Below, piece after piece: positions 22,871 to 34,400 of a stretch of DNA of 64,000 bases. The notes beneath the pieces are model-generated. The model searched no databases, was not told the DNA's origin, and saw only the letters and a program-made list of their open reading frames with translations. Source of the DNA: Synanceia verrucosa. Taxonomy: Eukaryota; Chordata; Actinopteri; Perciformes; Synanceiidae. The stretch lies in NCBI GenBank assembly GCA_029721515.1, contig CM056556.1, positions 22,156,669-22,220,668 of the forward strand, read 5' to 3'. The translations under genes were made by a program, and so were the position numbers. How positions within the stretch are numbered: position 1 is the stretch's first letter; the number at the start of each line of letters is the position of its first letter.

Positions 22871-25450
22871 TACATTTGAAATCACACTGATCTCAAACAG
22901 ATGCAGGATGGACTGTGTTCTTTAGCTGTAAAGCTGCCTATAAGGGGAAAATGACTGGTGTTTAATGAAATAAGGTTGTAAAAATAGTGTGTATTTGGAA
23001 CAAAGATCTATAGTAATAACAGCCCAATATTTAAAATAAATAATTTAAAGTATTATGTTGCAGAAATATCATGTATTAACCATTAACATAATGGTTAATG
23101 TCACTTTCCCACAAATTTTAGCCACAATGTTGCTGCGGCTCAGTTGGTCTCTGTGTTAAGCCTGATCCATGCTGAAATATCTCTATAACTACTGGGTAGA
23201 CTGACATTAAATGGTTTATGACTTTACCTCTTATGGAACCAGCAGGTTGATTGTTGTGGTTTTTAGTGAAATGTTTTGACAAATGCAGAAAGGTCTATTC
23301 CCAATTCTCTATTATATTGAATATTTTTGAACTCAGTTGTAGGGGCACTAAATCTTCACTTGAACATAGACTTGAGATGTTGTCTTGCTTTGCAAGGCTG
23401 AGTATGTGCGAGGCAGAAGGTGTGGAAGATGCAGCTGACTGTTTCTTTCTGTTCCTGGGGAACTGCCAACCATGTTTCTTCTTTGCTCCAGAATCAGTGT
23501 GTGCCTCATCACTGTCTGCTGCTCTTGATTGTCCATGGTTAAACTTCCCTTCATCGTTCTGTCTTTGCCTTCGGCCTGCCTGCATCCACTGCACATGCCA
23601 AAGTCCACGGTCACTCTATGTTCATAAACTGCCAGTGCTGCTGTCTTCTCTTCTTTTCAATCCACCAGTTAACAGTTAAATTCTTCTCTGTTTTTAGGTT
23701 CGTACTTGTATTTTGGTTTGTTTGCATGTTTTAACATTCAATGCCCCTTTATTTTCCTCATAATGTCTGTTTGACTTGGAAAAGCACAGTGTTTTGTTGT
23801 GCAGACATGACATGAATACATGATATGGATGCCATTTCCTGCCGTTTTTTTTTTTTTTTCTGCTGATATGCTTTTTAAATGATTTGCACTATTTTCTGTT
23901 CTGTTCAGACAGACTGATTTTTTTCCATGGGACATTAAATAGTATTGAATCCTAAATTGTATTCAGGAATCTATATGATGAGGTTATTGTACACAGTATT
24001 TACACAAGCAAACTCAATAAGTGAACAGCTGAGTAGACAGAATCACCAAAGGATACCGTCGTGCATGTAAACACATACATAGCCCACTGCGATGAACCAA
24101 TGTGATAAAGACTGGAGGCAGCATACTACATCATGTGCAGGGCAAAAAGAGAGAAGAGAACATGAATATAAGAGGATGGTGGCCATGATTTATTCATTGA
24201 TGAAAGGAACCCTGGTATTTTATTTATGATCTCCTTAAATATAGCTCATGTGAATTAAAGAGATTGAAAATGGATGTTATAACCTAGATCTCACACACTA
24301 AACAGCAATGTGCATACAAGCAGACAAACGTACATTTTAGCACATGCACAAACAAATAATCTTATAAAGGCACACACACACACACACACACACAGACTCT
24401 GTTTTTCACTGTTGTTCCTGACTGCATCTTTATCACTCTTGGCCAAGTTCGTACCACAGCTGGTTTGACTGTGACTGAAAAATATGGTCTGAATGAACAC
24501 TTTGTCAGTTCATTGTTATTAAAAAGCAGAATTCTCTGTAGCGAAATCATCATTCGGTCTGGCTGATTCAAATTATTAAACAGAGCAGGCAAAATTAATT
24601 TCTCAATTCATCACAATAGGGTTGTTTCTCTGGTGAGGTGACAAGACTCGTTGGAATCAGCTATTTTGTCAAGTTGAAGGAATATGGTTTGGGAAAAAAA
24701 TCTTATTTGTGTTCTTTCTGGGAATCAGATCACATTTAGAAGGTTTACTCTGAAATAGGCCAAAAGGCAAAATGTGTTTAAAGGCACAGTGGGCTTAGTG
24801 TATTTCTCCATGAATCAAATGTCTTGATGCTTTCACATATCTTTATTTATAGAACACTTAAACAAGCTTTGAAATAAAGGATAATTGGCTTAACTTCACA
24901 CAATATATTGGGGAAACAATATCACAATATCCATAGCCATACTGCCAGTTTACAGCTCAGCATTAGAGTAACTGATTTTTGGCCACTTGAGGCAGTAGTG
25001 AGCAATTTTCATATATCACCTAAAAGTGATTTGGCCAAAACCTCAGCTAGCAGCTGCTAAACATCCAGCATTTATAATTTAGTTGGAGTTTCTACTTGAT
25101 GTCGAAGAAGTCCTTTAAAAAAATAATATTTTCTCTGTGTTAAGCCTGAAATTACAGCCATTCTTAAAGGTATCTTATTATACACTTTTTCTGCAATTTT
25201 ATGTAGGTCTCAGACATGCAACAATATTGTATTCAAAGTGTTTTACCCCAAACTCAGCCCTGGTCCTGAATTCCAGCCCATTAAAAATCACTGTATTGAG
25301 CTCTGCTGAGAAGAGTCTGTTTCTGTGTCTGTACCTTTAAATGTTCCTGAGCTGTGTCTGACCACGCCCCCTCTCTGGAGAGAGGAAGTGACTCAATTGC
25401 AGCTCCGTTAGCTGCAGTGCTAAACACTACAGGGACATGTTTCCAGGCTA
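22871..25450. other. intergenic, no gene seen
   Basis: About 2.6 kb of A/T-rich sequence with one CA microsatellite (24370-24395). The 142-codon frame at 23251-23679 and the opposing minus-strand frames have no recognisable domain and overlap each other, which argues for chance. Confidence 0.5.
24370..24395. repeat. (CA)n microsatellite
   Basis: CA dinucleotide tract in the intergenic region after calb2. Confidence 0.85.
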
Positions 25451-25454
25451 TCAC

Positions 25455-26038
25455 GCTAAAGCCTGGTTTATGCTTCTGCGTCGCAGCGACGGCGTAGCTA
25501 CGGTGTTGACCTGACGCCGTTGACCTGACGCCGTCGTTGAGCATTCGAAGCTCTGCGTCGAGGGAACGCGTTGCTCTGCAAATCACCGCCAAGCTGCTAG
25601 GGGGGTGTGGCTGTGTCTTTGTGTGGCTTCTGGGGGCTCATATCGGATTCCTTAGTTTTCTTCCGACAGTAAACAATGACAACTGAGATGGAGCGGGTGT
25701 TTCTGGAGATGGAGCTCATGAAATTGAAAAAGAAATGCTGTTACTACAAATGTTGAAGCACAGATGACGTTTGCGGAGGTGGTCTGTTCGACCATTCCGT
25801 ACCGCTCATGCCGCTCCGCTAACAGCGGTGTTGTTAAGCAGTTGACCGGAAAAGCAAAAAATTACGGAAATTACGTTCTGAGCGGACCAATCACAGTCCT
25901 TGCCGTTCGCGTCTCAACGCGTTGATGCGACGCGTAGTCAGGATTTTTTGGAGGTGCGCGTCAGGCTACGGCGTAGGGTCCGCATAGGGGTCCGCATCGA
26001 CGCCGTAGCTATGGCGTAGAAGCATAAACCAGGTTTAA
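25455..26038. mobile_element. Harbinger-like element, TIR AGCCTGGTTTATGCTTCT
   Basis: The left end reads AAGCCTGGTTTATGCTTCTG. The right end, reverse-complemented, reads AAACCTGGTTTATGCTTCT. TAA/TTA-type bases flank both ends. The ends are unusually rich in CpG (GCGTCGCAGCGACGGCGTAG-type) against the A/T-rich surroundings. A small open stretch near 25676 (start codon, then ACAACTGAGATGGAGCGG) may be a relic of the parent element's gene. It is about 580 bp and non-autonomous. Confidence 0.65.
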
Positions 26039-26354
26039 GTCTACACAGTAAAGCAACACAAAATTAAAATATCACATGCAATGGCAGTTTGTGCCGATCC
26101 TTCATCTTCAGCTGGTTAGTGAAGCCTGCTTTGTGAGATGATGAGCGCACACATGCTAAACTTTGGGAAGGTCTCTTGCTACATTTCCAACTAAAATAAA
26201 TTGGGTCTTCAGAGAACGAACCTAGTAAAAATTAGTCTCCTGTGCTCGTTGAAGCAGCCAACACACAGAGCAGCTGCTGTGCTTTGCTCTTAACTTTGTC
26301 AGGTTTGTTTGTGAAAGTTAGCGAGGAGAAAGAATGGCGGCCACTTGGTAACTA

Positions 26355-26456
26355 ATGGGGCTTTTCCACGGTATGGTACGATACGGCTCTACAGGGTTGT
26401 GCCGCTTTTCCACTAGTACCTGGTACCTGGTACTAGGTACTTTTTCTGAACCTCTT

Positions 26457-26525
<69 letters not shown>

Positions 26526-26776
26526 AGAGATCGCTTTGGATTGCTTCCATGATCACTTCGGTGTCCTCCATTATTTGTGATAGTGGTGTTGTCATAGTTC
26601 TTTTTCCCAGTTTTCTGTGTCACATGTAAATTACTTTCGTTCTGTCGTTTGATGACTCCGCCCACGCTGAGGAGGTACTGTGAGGTAGTCAGTTATAATG
26701 GAAAAGCCACAAAACTGAGCCATGCCGTACTGTACCGTACCGTACCGTGCCGTTACTGTGTAGTGGAAAAGCGACG
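26355..26776. mobile_element. second copy of MITE A family, with internal (TA)n
   Basis: Shares with 4586-5931 the GGxGCTTTTCCAC-type left end, the CTAGTACCTGG motif, the GTGGGCGG/GCTGAGGAGGTACT block and the GTACCGTACC right region ending GTAGTGGAAAAGCG. Relative to that copy it carries a pure TA tract at 26457-26524. Confidence 0.65.
26457..26524. repeat. (TA)n microsatellite
   Basis: An uninterrupted TA tract of about 65 bases inside the MITE. The isoleucine/tyrosine-alternating frames across it are artefacts. Confidence 0.95.
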
Positions 26777-27960
26777 TAAGAGGAGGGTTATCTATCTGGG
26801 GGGAGGCTGGCTCAAAGACAGTGTCCTCTACTGGAGGGAGGGGCAAAACAATTGCTGACATCAACAATTGAGAAATGTTCAACTCGCCTCTTTCGGCACA
26901 CATTGGCAAAGAAGAGGAGCAAACGGGTAGGAAGTGACAGACTTTTGTCACTCCTAGGGCCTCATTCACAGGCTATGGGGACACACACTACTGTTATACT
27001 ACCTTTATAAAGTGAATTTTGCATAATAGGTGACCTTTAAGTAATTATGACCTTTATTTATGCCAGGGCTGTAAAATATATTAAAACAAATACAGCATAC
27101 ATTGACTGACACAGTCATTGTCAGGCATATCTTGCACCAGGGCATTATTTGAAATTTAAAACGGTGAAGTAGCTGCAGAAATGAATACCTCATTTTTCTT
27201 GGTTTGCATGAAGATTGTCAATAATCTTTATCATGGATTACCCTGTAATCTTGACAAAGTCCCAATGGCCCATTAATGTTTATTCTTTACCACAAAAATA
27301 GGATGAATGCGGAAGAACATATGAAAGAGGATCCTTAAGGGATGCAAGGGAAGGAAGTATTATAAATTGATCAATATTTCTATTTTCAGTTGCAGAAAAT
27401 CCTCCTGGAGTGACTCAATCAGTCTTTTTTTTTGGATTGAAATTTGTAAGAGTGTGTAAGGTTTAATATGTTGTATCTTTGTTTCTTTTGGTGTAATTTC
27501 ACCTTGATTATCACTCAAGCAGAAAGGCAAACATGTAAGAAAAGCTATGATTTATTAAACTGTTGTTGTATTTGTACTATTCTAAAAAAAATCCACTGCC
27601 CTCTAATGCTTATGTATTACACTGCAATCAATGCTTTAAGGAACAGTGCATACCATTTCCTGGGCTCTGTTAGCAGAAATGCAATACAATATCCATATGT
27701 TTTCATCAGTGTATAATCACCTGAAATTTGGAATTGTTAGCTTAGAGTGAGCCCTTTATGTCTTTATGTATTGAGTAGGTCCTATTTCACCATGTTGATT
27801 CCCGCTATGTTGCTACAGTAACATAATGTATTAATTTTAATTTTTCAAGCACTTCTCTGAAAACTCAAAGAAACTCAACATATTTACAAATTAAAACAGA
27901 CAGAACTGAAACATAAGGGCTGAAACATGAGAACAAGTAAAAAAAAAAAAAAAAACACAT
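26777..27960. other. intergenic, no gene seen
   Basis: A/T-rich sequence with no clear gene or repeat. Frames at 27005-27193 and 27468-27716 have no recognisable content. Confidence 0.5.
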
Positions 27961-27964
27961 AACA

Positions 27965-28290
27965 CAAAGTAATTTAAAGAGGTTGGTGCAGGTGTAAATG
28001 ATTATGGGCAGAGTGTTCCAGAGGGTGGGGGCAGCAACAGAGAGGGCTCTGTCAACCCAGATCCGGTGCTTGGTTTGGGTTGGAAGGCAGAGGAGGTGGG
28101 TATCAGAAGATCGATGCAGAGGGGGACCCGATGGTGTAGGGCTTTGTGGTTGAGGAGGCTCTTGATATGAACAGTGAGTCAATGGAGGTTGTGGAGGATG
28201 GGGGTGACGTGGTCACGAGAGGAACCATAGAAATTAGAGTAGTCACATCTGCATGCGATGAAAGCATGGATCAGAATTTCAGCAGCAGCA
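27965..28290 (-). mobile_element. LINE remnant: reverse-transcriptase C-terminal end
   Basis: The minus-strand frame contains DRALSVAAPTLWNTLP. This is the hallmark end of many fish non-LTR reverse transcriptases (usual form DRAFSVAAPxLWNSLP). The DNA further right (about 28110-28290, GGGCTTTGTGG and GTGACGTGGTCACGAGAG blocks) resembles another part of fish interspersed repeats. Stops and frame breaks show that it is dead. Confidence 0.55.
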
Positions 28291-29599
28291 TGATGGACTA
28301 AGATACTGTGGGAATACGAGACGTATGAGTGCAAAACCGTACTATCACCAGCCACACCATGACCTCTGTTGCTCCTATAGTTGAGTTTTTCTTGTTTCTA
28401 ATTCTAGCATGACCTTGGTTTTGCACTCTCTTGCTCACTTTACCACTCGATTTACCACAGTCCTGGAAAGGGAGAAGTGGGCGGAGGGGTACTCACTATA
28501 CAACTGGTCGACTACAGAGTATTACACCAAACTGGAGAGGACAACATTGACAGTCCTGAATGAAAACTACACCAGCAGGTTATGGCTGTATGTCATCTGG
28601 ACTTCAAATCCAGCATATTTGCTAGAAATGTCACTTCCTTCTTCCCTGTCATGTTGCAGTGTTGCACAGTAACATCATGCAGCTCAATAAATATCTTCAC
28701 CTTGGTCCTCAATTTTTCATTTTTCAGATTTGTTCACTAACTTCATTCAGAGAAACATGAACTCAATATGACTGTTATGCAGCTGTAATATCAGTGTTAA
28801 AAATGGTGGATAAGGAATGAATTATTATGTGATTTTGTTGAATATGTCTTTTGGGGTTTTATAGCTGTAGTTAGCAGCAGAACTGGCAAAATGAAAACAT
28901 CACATGCATGTCTACTGCTCTTCTGTGCTGCTTACTGGACAGAGCAATTGTAATCTAAGTGGTTGCTGATTATTTTTCTGTAGAGACAATACCTCACCAT
29001 TGTGTGCTTAGGAAACCAGTTAACACCCTCTAGTTTCAGGAGCACAGCTCTGCACCACACATTGTACCAAAGCCCATCATTTGTGACGTGCTCTGTGCCA
29101 AAGTAATGTGTCTGTAAATGGAGGTACAGGAGCCAAATTCCAAATTAACTGACCTGAAGCAGACCAGGGATATCTGCTGCTCCCAAGAACCAGAAGCTTT
29201 TAGAAAAATCTGGACGCAAGAGGCTGCCAGAGAAACCATCTGTGTGCTGTGACTGCATAAGCTCTGTCAGCTGTGCTGTCACCCTTATCTCTGCTCCGCC
29301 ATCTTATAGCTTCAATATTTGAAAACTAACTGAATACAAAAGCAAACAGTGGCTGCCTTCTTATATTTACAAAATTAGATCACGAACATTTAATTCCTTT
29401 ATATTATCAATATTTGCCTCATGGAAAGTGTAGTAGTAATGTAATAGAGTTAAACGAAATGAAAGCAAACACATGATGTTGAAATGTGGAAGTAGCTATT
29501 GATTTTACTATTTTAACAAGCATTGCTACATGTAACAGACAACATTTAGCTTTACTTTGGCATGAGGCTAATTATTACACCATGGGTATCTCCTTTTAA
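28291..29599. other. intergenic, no gene supported
   Basis: The frame at 28409-28672 on the plus strand has a slightly gene-like composition (Trp, Tyr, charged residues between 28460 and 28610), but I recognise no domain. The rest is A/T-rich and featureless. Confidence 0.4.
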
Positions 29600-29805
29600 T
29601 CCGTCCATCCCGTTTATCCTCACATAGGGTCATGGGGGGGCTGGAGCCTATCCCAGCTGTCTTGGGGCAAAAGGCAAGGTACACCCTGGACAAGTTGCCA
29701 GTTCATCACAGGGCAACCACACTCACATTCACACCTACAAGCAACATTCACATCTATGGGCAATTTAAATTAGCCAGTAAACCTAATCCAAGGAAGCACA
29801 GTGGT
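29600..29805 (-). mobile_element. LINE 3' tail, minus orientation
   Basis: Contains TTTATCCTCACATAGGGTC, CCTATCCCAGCTG, GGTACACCCTGGACAAG and CACTCACATTCACACCTAC in that order. This is the reverse complement of the tail at 29815-30122. Such tails occur in fish RTE/Expander-like LINEs and derived SINEs; the family name is from memory and uncertain. Confidence 0.6.
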
Positions 29806-29814
29806 GTAGTATAG

Positions 29815-30122
29815 TTCGAATCCCGGGCCCAGGGCCTTTCTGTGTGGAGTTTGCATGTTCTCCCCGTGTCTGCATGGGTTCTCTCCGGGTACTCCGGCTT
29901 CCTCCCACCATCCAAAAACATGCATGGGGATTAGGTTATTTGGCTAATTTATATTGCCCGTAGGTGTGAATGTGAGTGTGAGTGGTTGTCTGTCTCTATG
30001 TGTCCTGCGATGAGGTGGTGACTTGTCCAGGGTGTACCCTGCCTTCCGCCCTAAGGCAGCTGGGATAGGCTCCAGCCCCCCCACGACCCTATGAGGATAA
30101 ACTGTAGATAATGGATAGATGG
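29815..30122 (+). mobile_element. LINE 3' tail, plus orientation
   Basis: Contains GTGTGGAGTTTGCATGTTCT, CTCTCCGGGTACTCCGGCTT, GGGTGTACCCTGCC and GGATAGGCTCCAGCC. It ends in GAGGATAAACTGTAGATAAT and a GGATAGATGG tail. With the preceding element it forms a back-to-back inverted pair. Confidence 0.65.
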
Positions 30123-31290
30123 AATTAACCTAATTATGAGTAAGTAAGTATGAACTGTCACACCACTGATTATAACACACAAACAAATCAAACACACCAA
30201 TTATAACAATCACCAAGTAATGATAATAGGCCTACCAACCACTATGAGGATGATAATAATAATAATAATAATAATAATAATGGTAAATATCAATAAATAG
30301 TGTGTAACATTATGTAATTATTATAGCAATATCCTAGTTAGTAATGATAATAGGCCTACCACTACTACTACTAAAAAGTATTATTATTAATTATAATGAT
30401 AATAGTGTGAGCCTAAAAATAATAATAATAGCCTAGCCTAGGGCTATCTATCTATCTATCTAGTTGGGGCGTTGGGGGGGTGATGAGTGGTTGGCGCCAG
30501 GAAGAGAGGGGTCCCAACTGCACTGAACCAGCCAACCAACTGGGGGTGGGTCCAGCTTGTCAAAGGTTGAGAACCCCTGTGGGGTTGTGACCCCACACCC
30601 CAGAACCTCACTGACCTGAGGGTAGCCCTTCAAGAAGAGTGGAAAAGCATGACTCAGCAGACAATAAGTCAACTTGTGAACGGCATGAAACGTCGTTGTT
30701 AAGCTGTAATTGATGCTCAAGGACATATGACATTGAGACAGTGACATTTTTGTTGCGGTATACCCACCACTCTTATTAGTTTTTTGTTTCAATAAATAAG
30801 TTGAGATGAAAAAATTACCATAGCATACTTAAATGCCCTACTTTCATGATATAATATCACTGGAGCATGGACTTTTTACAATATTCAGAAATTTCACCCA
30901 AAAGTTATCCCTAACTTTTTGTCAGTAGTATATGTCACCTGCTTATTCTAAATTTATAATAACAAAAAAATATGGTCGCTGTAATATAATCTCTTCTGAA
31001 TGAATCCTGCAGAACGTCCAAACCTATTAAAGCACCGCAACGATGAACCAGCTGCAAAACTAACACGTTCTGTGATGGATTTTATGCGTATTGAATTATG
31101 GGAAATATGAACAGCGTGGGCCTGAACCAGAAACGTCCAAAATATCAGCTCGTTTCTGTGAAATACCGAGCATTTCTCCGGCTGTTTGACTGTGAGCTTA
31201 TTTTCTGGTCACTGATAATACAAAAAACTGTCTTATCATCTTTATTCCTATGCCACAACAGTCTCTACCGTCTGTCGTCGCAGCTGTAGG
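30123..31290. other. intergenic, low-complexity rich
   Basis: Contains an (ATA)n tract at 30252-30280, scattered ATA/ATT runs to 30430 and a (TCTA)n tract at 30444-30462. Near 30560-30590 a GGTTGAGAACCCCTG motif resembles the end of a common fish DNA transposon, but the rest of that element is not visible. No gene is supported. Confidence 0.5.
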
Positions 31291-31316
31291 CCCACTCTAG
31301 TGAACCATCTCCCCCG

Positions 31317-31322
31317 TATAAA
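31317..31322 (+). promoter_or_regulatory. TATA-like element before the SDR gene
   Basis: TATAAA in a CCGTATAAACGC context, about 140 bases upstream of the proposed start codon at 31461. The spacing allows a short 5' UTR. This is a motif match only. Confidence 0.3.
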
Positions 31323-31460
31323 CGCTCTCTCCTGGATGGGTCAACTCCCCTCCTCCCCCTCCCTGATGAGACATGAGAAGCTGCAGGCTCAGCAAATCCC
31401 CGTCACGCGCAATATCTGGACAAGCACGCACACCGTCATTTTGTACAGGTAATATTAGCA

Positions 31461-34400
31461 ATGAGTGGCGCCATGAATTTTAAAAACTGCGGCTCTGTGC
31501 TGGTAACTGGAGCCAGCCGAGGTCTCGGGTTGCAGATTGTCGACTGCCTGGCGAATGGAGTTTTCTCACCCGGCAAGATTATAGCCACGACCAGAAACAC
31601 CGCCGGCATACAGGTAAACATCAACACATACGGGTAGTAGCATTGACGTTAACTATACCATTGGAGCTAATCATCACGTAGCCACCACCTGTTGTGGTTT
31701 TTGTCTCGTTGTTAACGAGAAGCCACCCCACACTGAGTGCGTCAAGCTCAATGAAGGGCGAAGGTATGTAGCAACGGTCCAGTGAAATAAAGTTAAAAGA
31801 CACAGAGGGCGCCATTGCGAGTTATTTGAGAAGCAACAATGACATGATGTGTGTGGTTCTGACCCACAGAAACTTCAGGAACTGGCAGAGAAACATCCCA
31901 ACGTCCACATCATCACTTTGGGTGAGACAGAGTGTAGAGATAAAGAAGTAACCTTGTGTTACATCAGCAGCACAATGTTCTAATGTAATATATAATGTAT
32001 GTTTATGTTTATATTTTATGTGACGTATATAATTTTTTCTCAGTCACTCATTTCCTCAATACCAACCAAATTGTTTAAACCTCAAACACACAGAAGTAGC
32101 ATACATCCTGCAGCATGAGGCTGAAAACATCACTTGATTTATTTATTAATGTATGTTCAAATTGCTGATTTGCTTTTTGTGTCTTCTCCACTAGATGTGG
32201 TGAACCAGGACAGTATAGAGAAGTCTGTGGAAGAGGTGGGCCGGCTGGTACAAGGAGAGGGTCTGAACTGCCTGATCAACAATGCAGGGATCAACGTGGT
32301 GGCTGACTTGCATACCGTTACTGCCGAAAAGATGATGGAAAACTTCCAGACGAATGCTGTGGCTCCTCTGATGATCACAAAGGTAATGTAAACAACTGTG
32401 CTGTTGTTATTATTATTATCATAGGTTTTGTGCTGTTGATTTGGTAATTTGCTTGGAACATCTTCAGCCCTCTCTCCAAAACAGAAAAAAAGAAAAGAAG
32501 CTATACTTCTGTTTTCTTTAAACACCAGGAGCAGGGCATTTGTGAGTGGATCATTTCCTGAATACAGCAAACTAAAAACACAGGGTGACTTTGATGGACA
32601 GAAGTAGTGAAAGCCCCGTAGCCCATTATTTCCAGAGTACCCATTGGATGTCTGGTTTTAGTTGGCCCCAAAGAGCACAGGGCAGGCTAATGTTTGAGAA
32701 ATTGATGTCAGTGAGGCAGATGCTTGCTGACAACACTTAAGTAGATCCTCATTGTTGTAAAATAACCTATGCCTTATCCTCCTGGGTGAAGAATCAGTTA
32801 TCTGTCTTTACATAGAGCGGGTCGCTCATACGGAGGCTTCCATGTCTTTCTGGTCTATCAAAAACTACAAACTGCCAAGAGGGACATAAAGCACTACCTG
32901 CTAGTACCCATAGGACAAAATGCATTTCTGCGTTTTGCGATACACTCTTCACAAAGAACCAAGGTGGAGACGGCAGTTTTACTTACCCGGCACTAAACTA
33001 AAACCTGCAGTGCGTTTTTGGTCATAATACAAGACCATACTTATGCCGCTCCGAATCCTCATCACCAAAAAAAACGCAAAAGGGCCATAAAATGACCGGC
33101 ACTATTGGCCGGGAATCCGCAGTGAGTGGCCGCCCGGGAGCACCCCATGCCCGGCCACGTCTGGCTGGGGCCTGCTGGGTGGAGAGCTGTGGAGGTCCGG
33201 GGAAAATGACTGGAGCCGGGGGCCGGGGATCCACGGTGTTAGTGGCCGCCCGGGAGTTGACCTGTTCCACTTACCGTAGTTCTAACCATGTCGCAATGCA
33301 TGCAAAGTCAAATTTCACCACTAGATGGGAGAAAAAATTACTCCGTTTAAAGATGGAAAATTCTGCTGGATGTTTGGATATTTTAACATGATTTTAAGTG
33401 GTTTCTGTATTAATTAAGAAAATAATCAGCAGCTCAGTTTACCATTACCATAACTTTTTGTTTTAGAACCATACATTTATTTTCTACCACTTATCCTCAC
33501 ATAGGGTCGTGGGGGGGGCTTGGCCCTATCCCAGCTGTCTTAGGGTGAAAGGCCGGGTACACCCTGGACAAGTCACCAGTTCATCGCAGGGCACATAGAG
33601 ACAGACAACCACTCACACTCACATTCACACCTACGGGTAATTTAAATTAGCCAATTAACCTAATCCCCACGCATGTTTTTGGATGGTGGGAGGAAGTAGG
33701 AGTACCTGGAGAAAACCCAGGCACACGGGGAGAACATGCAAACTCCACACAGAAAAGGCCCTGGGCCGGGAATCGAACCCTGTACCTTCTTGCTGTGAGG
33801 TGGCGGTGCTAGTTGTAGAACCATTTCACGTTAAATATGTACATTAACTATGTACAGACACTATACCTAGGTTTCCTGTTTTAAAAAGGTCTAGAGGTGA
33901 GGCTGCTTAGTTTGTGATTCTAGTGTTGTATTAACAGGTGATTCTGTTATTTAGCTTACACTCATTGATTTTAACGGTGTGGACATTGTACTGCATTTCT
34001 GTTTCATTTTAGAGAGGTCCAAATGGATAATTCAAGCAGTTTCTCCCTGTATGTTGGACATGCTACCACCAGAGGGCAGTGTTGGTCCTCCTAACAGTGT
34101 GATGTGATAAACACTGACTGGAAATTATCCAGTTTACCCAAAATTCAAGCTTTGACAGTGACAAATTTCTAAGATGTGTATTTCTAGATTTGGGCTCTTT
34201 GTTATTTAATTAACCTCGTCAACACATTGTACACAAATGCCGTTTTTTGTATTATTTGTAGTAATCATCACAAGATCTTGCAGGTTGAAAATGGGTTTTT
34301 ATCTGTTCCTGCCAGGCATTCCTGCCTCTGTTGAAACAAGCAGCGTCTAAAGGAGGAGCAGGTGGTCCAGGGAGCATGGGCATCCAGAGGGCAGCAGTCA

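Noticed and set aside
23251..23679. 142-codon plus-strand open frame
   Set aside because: Overlaps two long minus-strand frames, has no recognisable domain and no splice context.
28409..28672. Possible single exon (Trp/Tyr-rich stretch around 28460-28610)
   Set aside because: Slightly gene-like composition, but no family recognised, no flanking exons and no clear splice sites; surrounded by repeat remnants.
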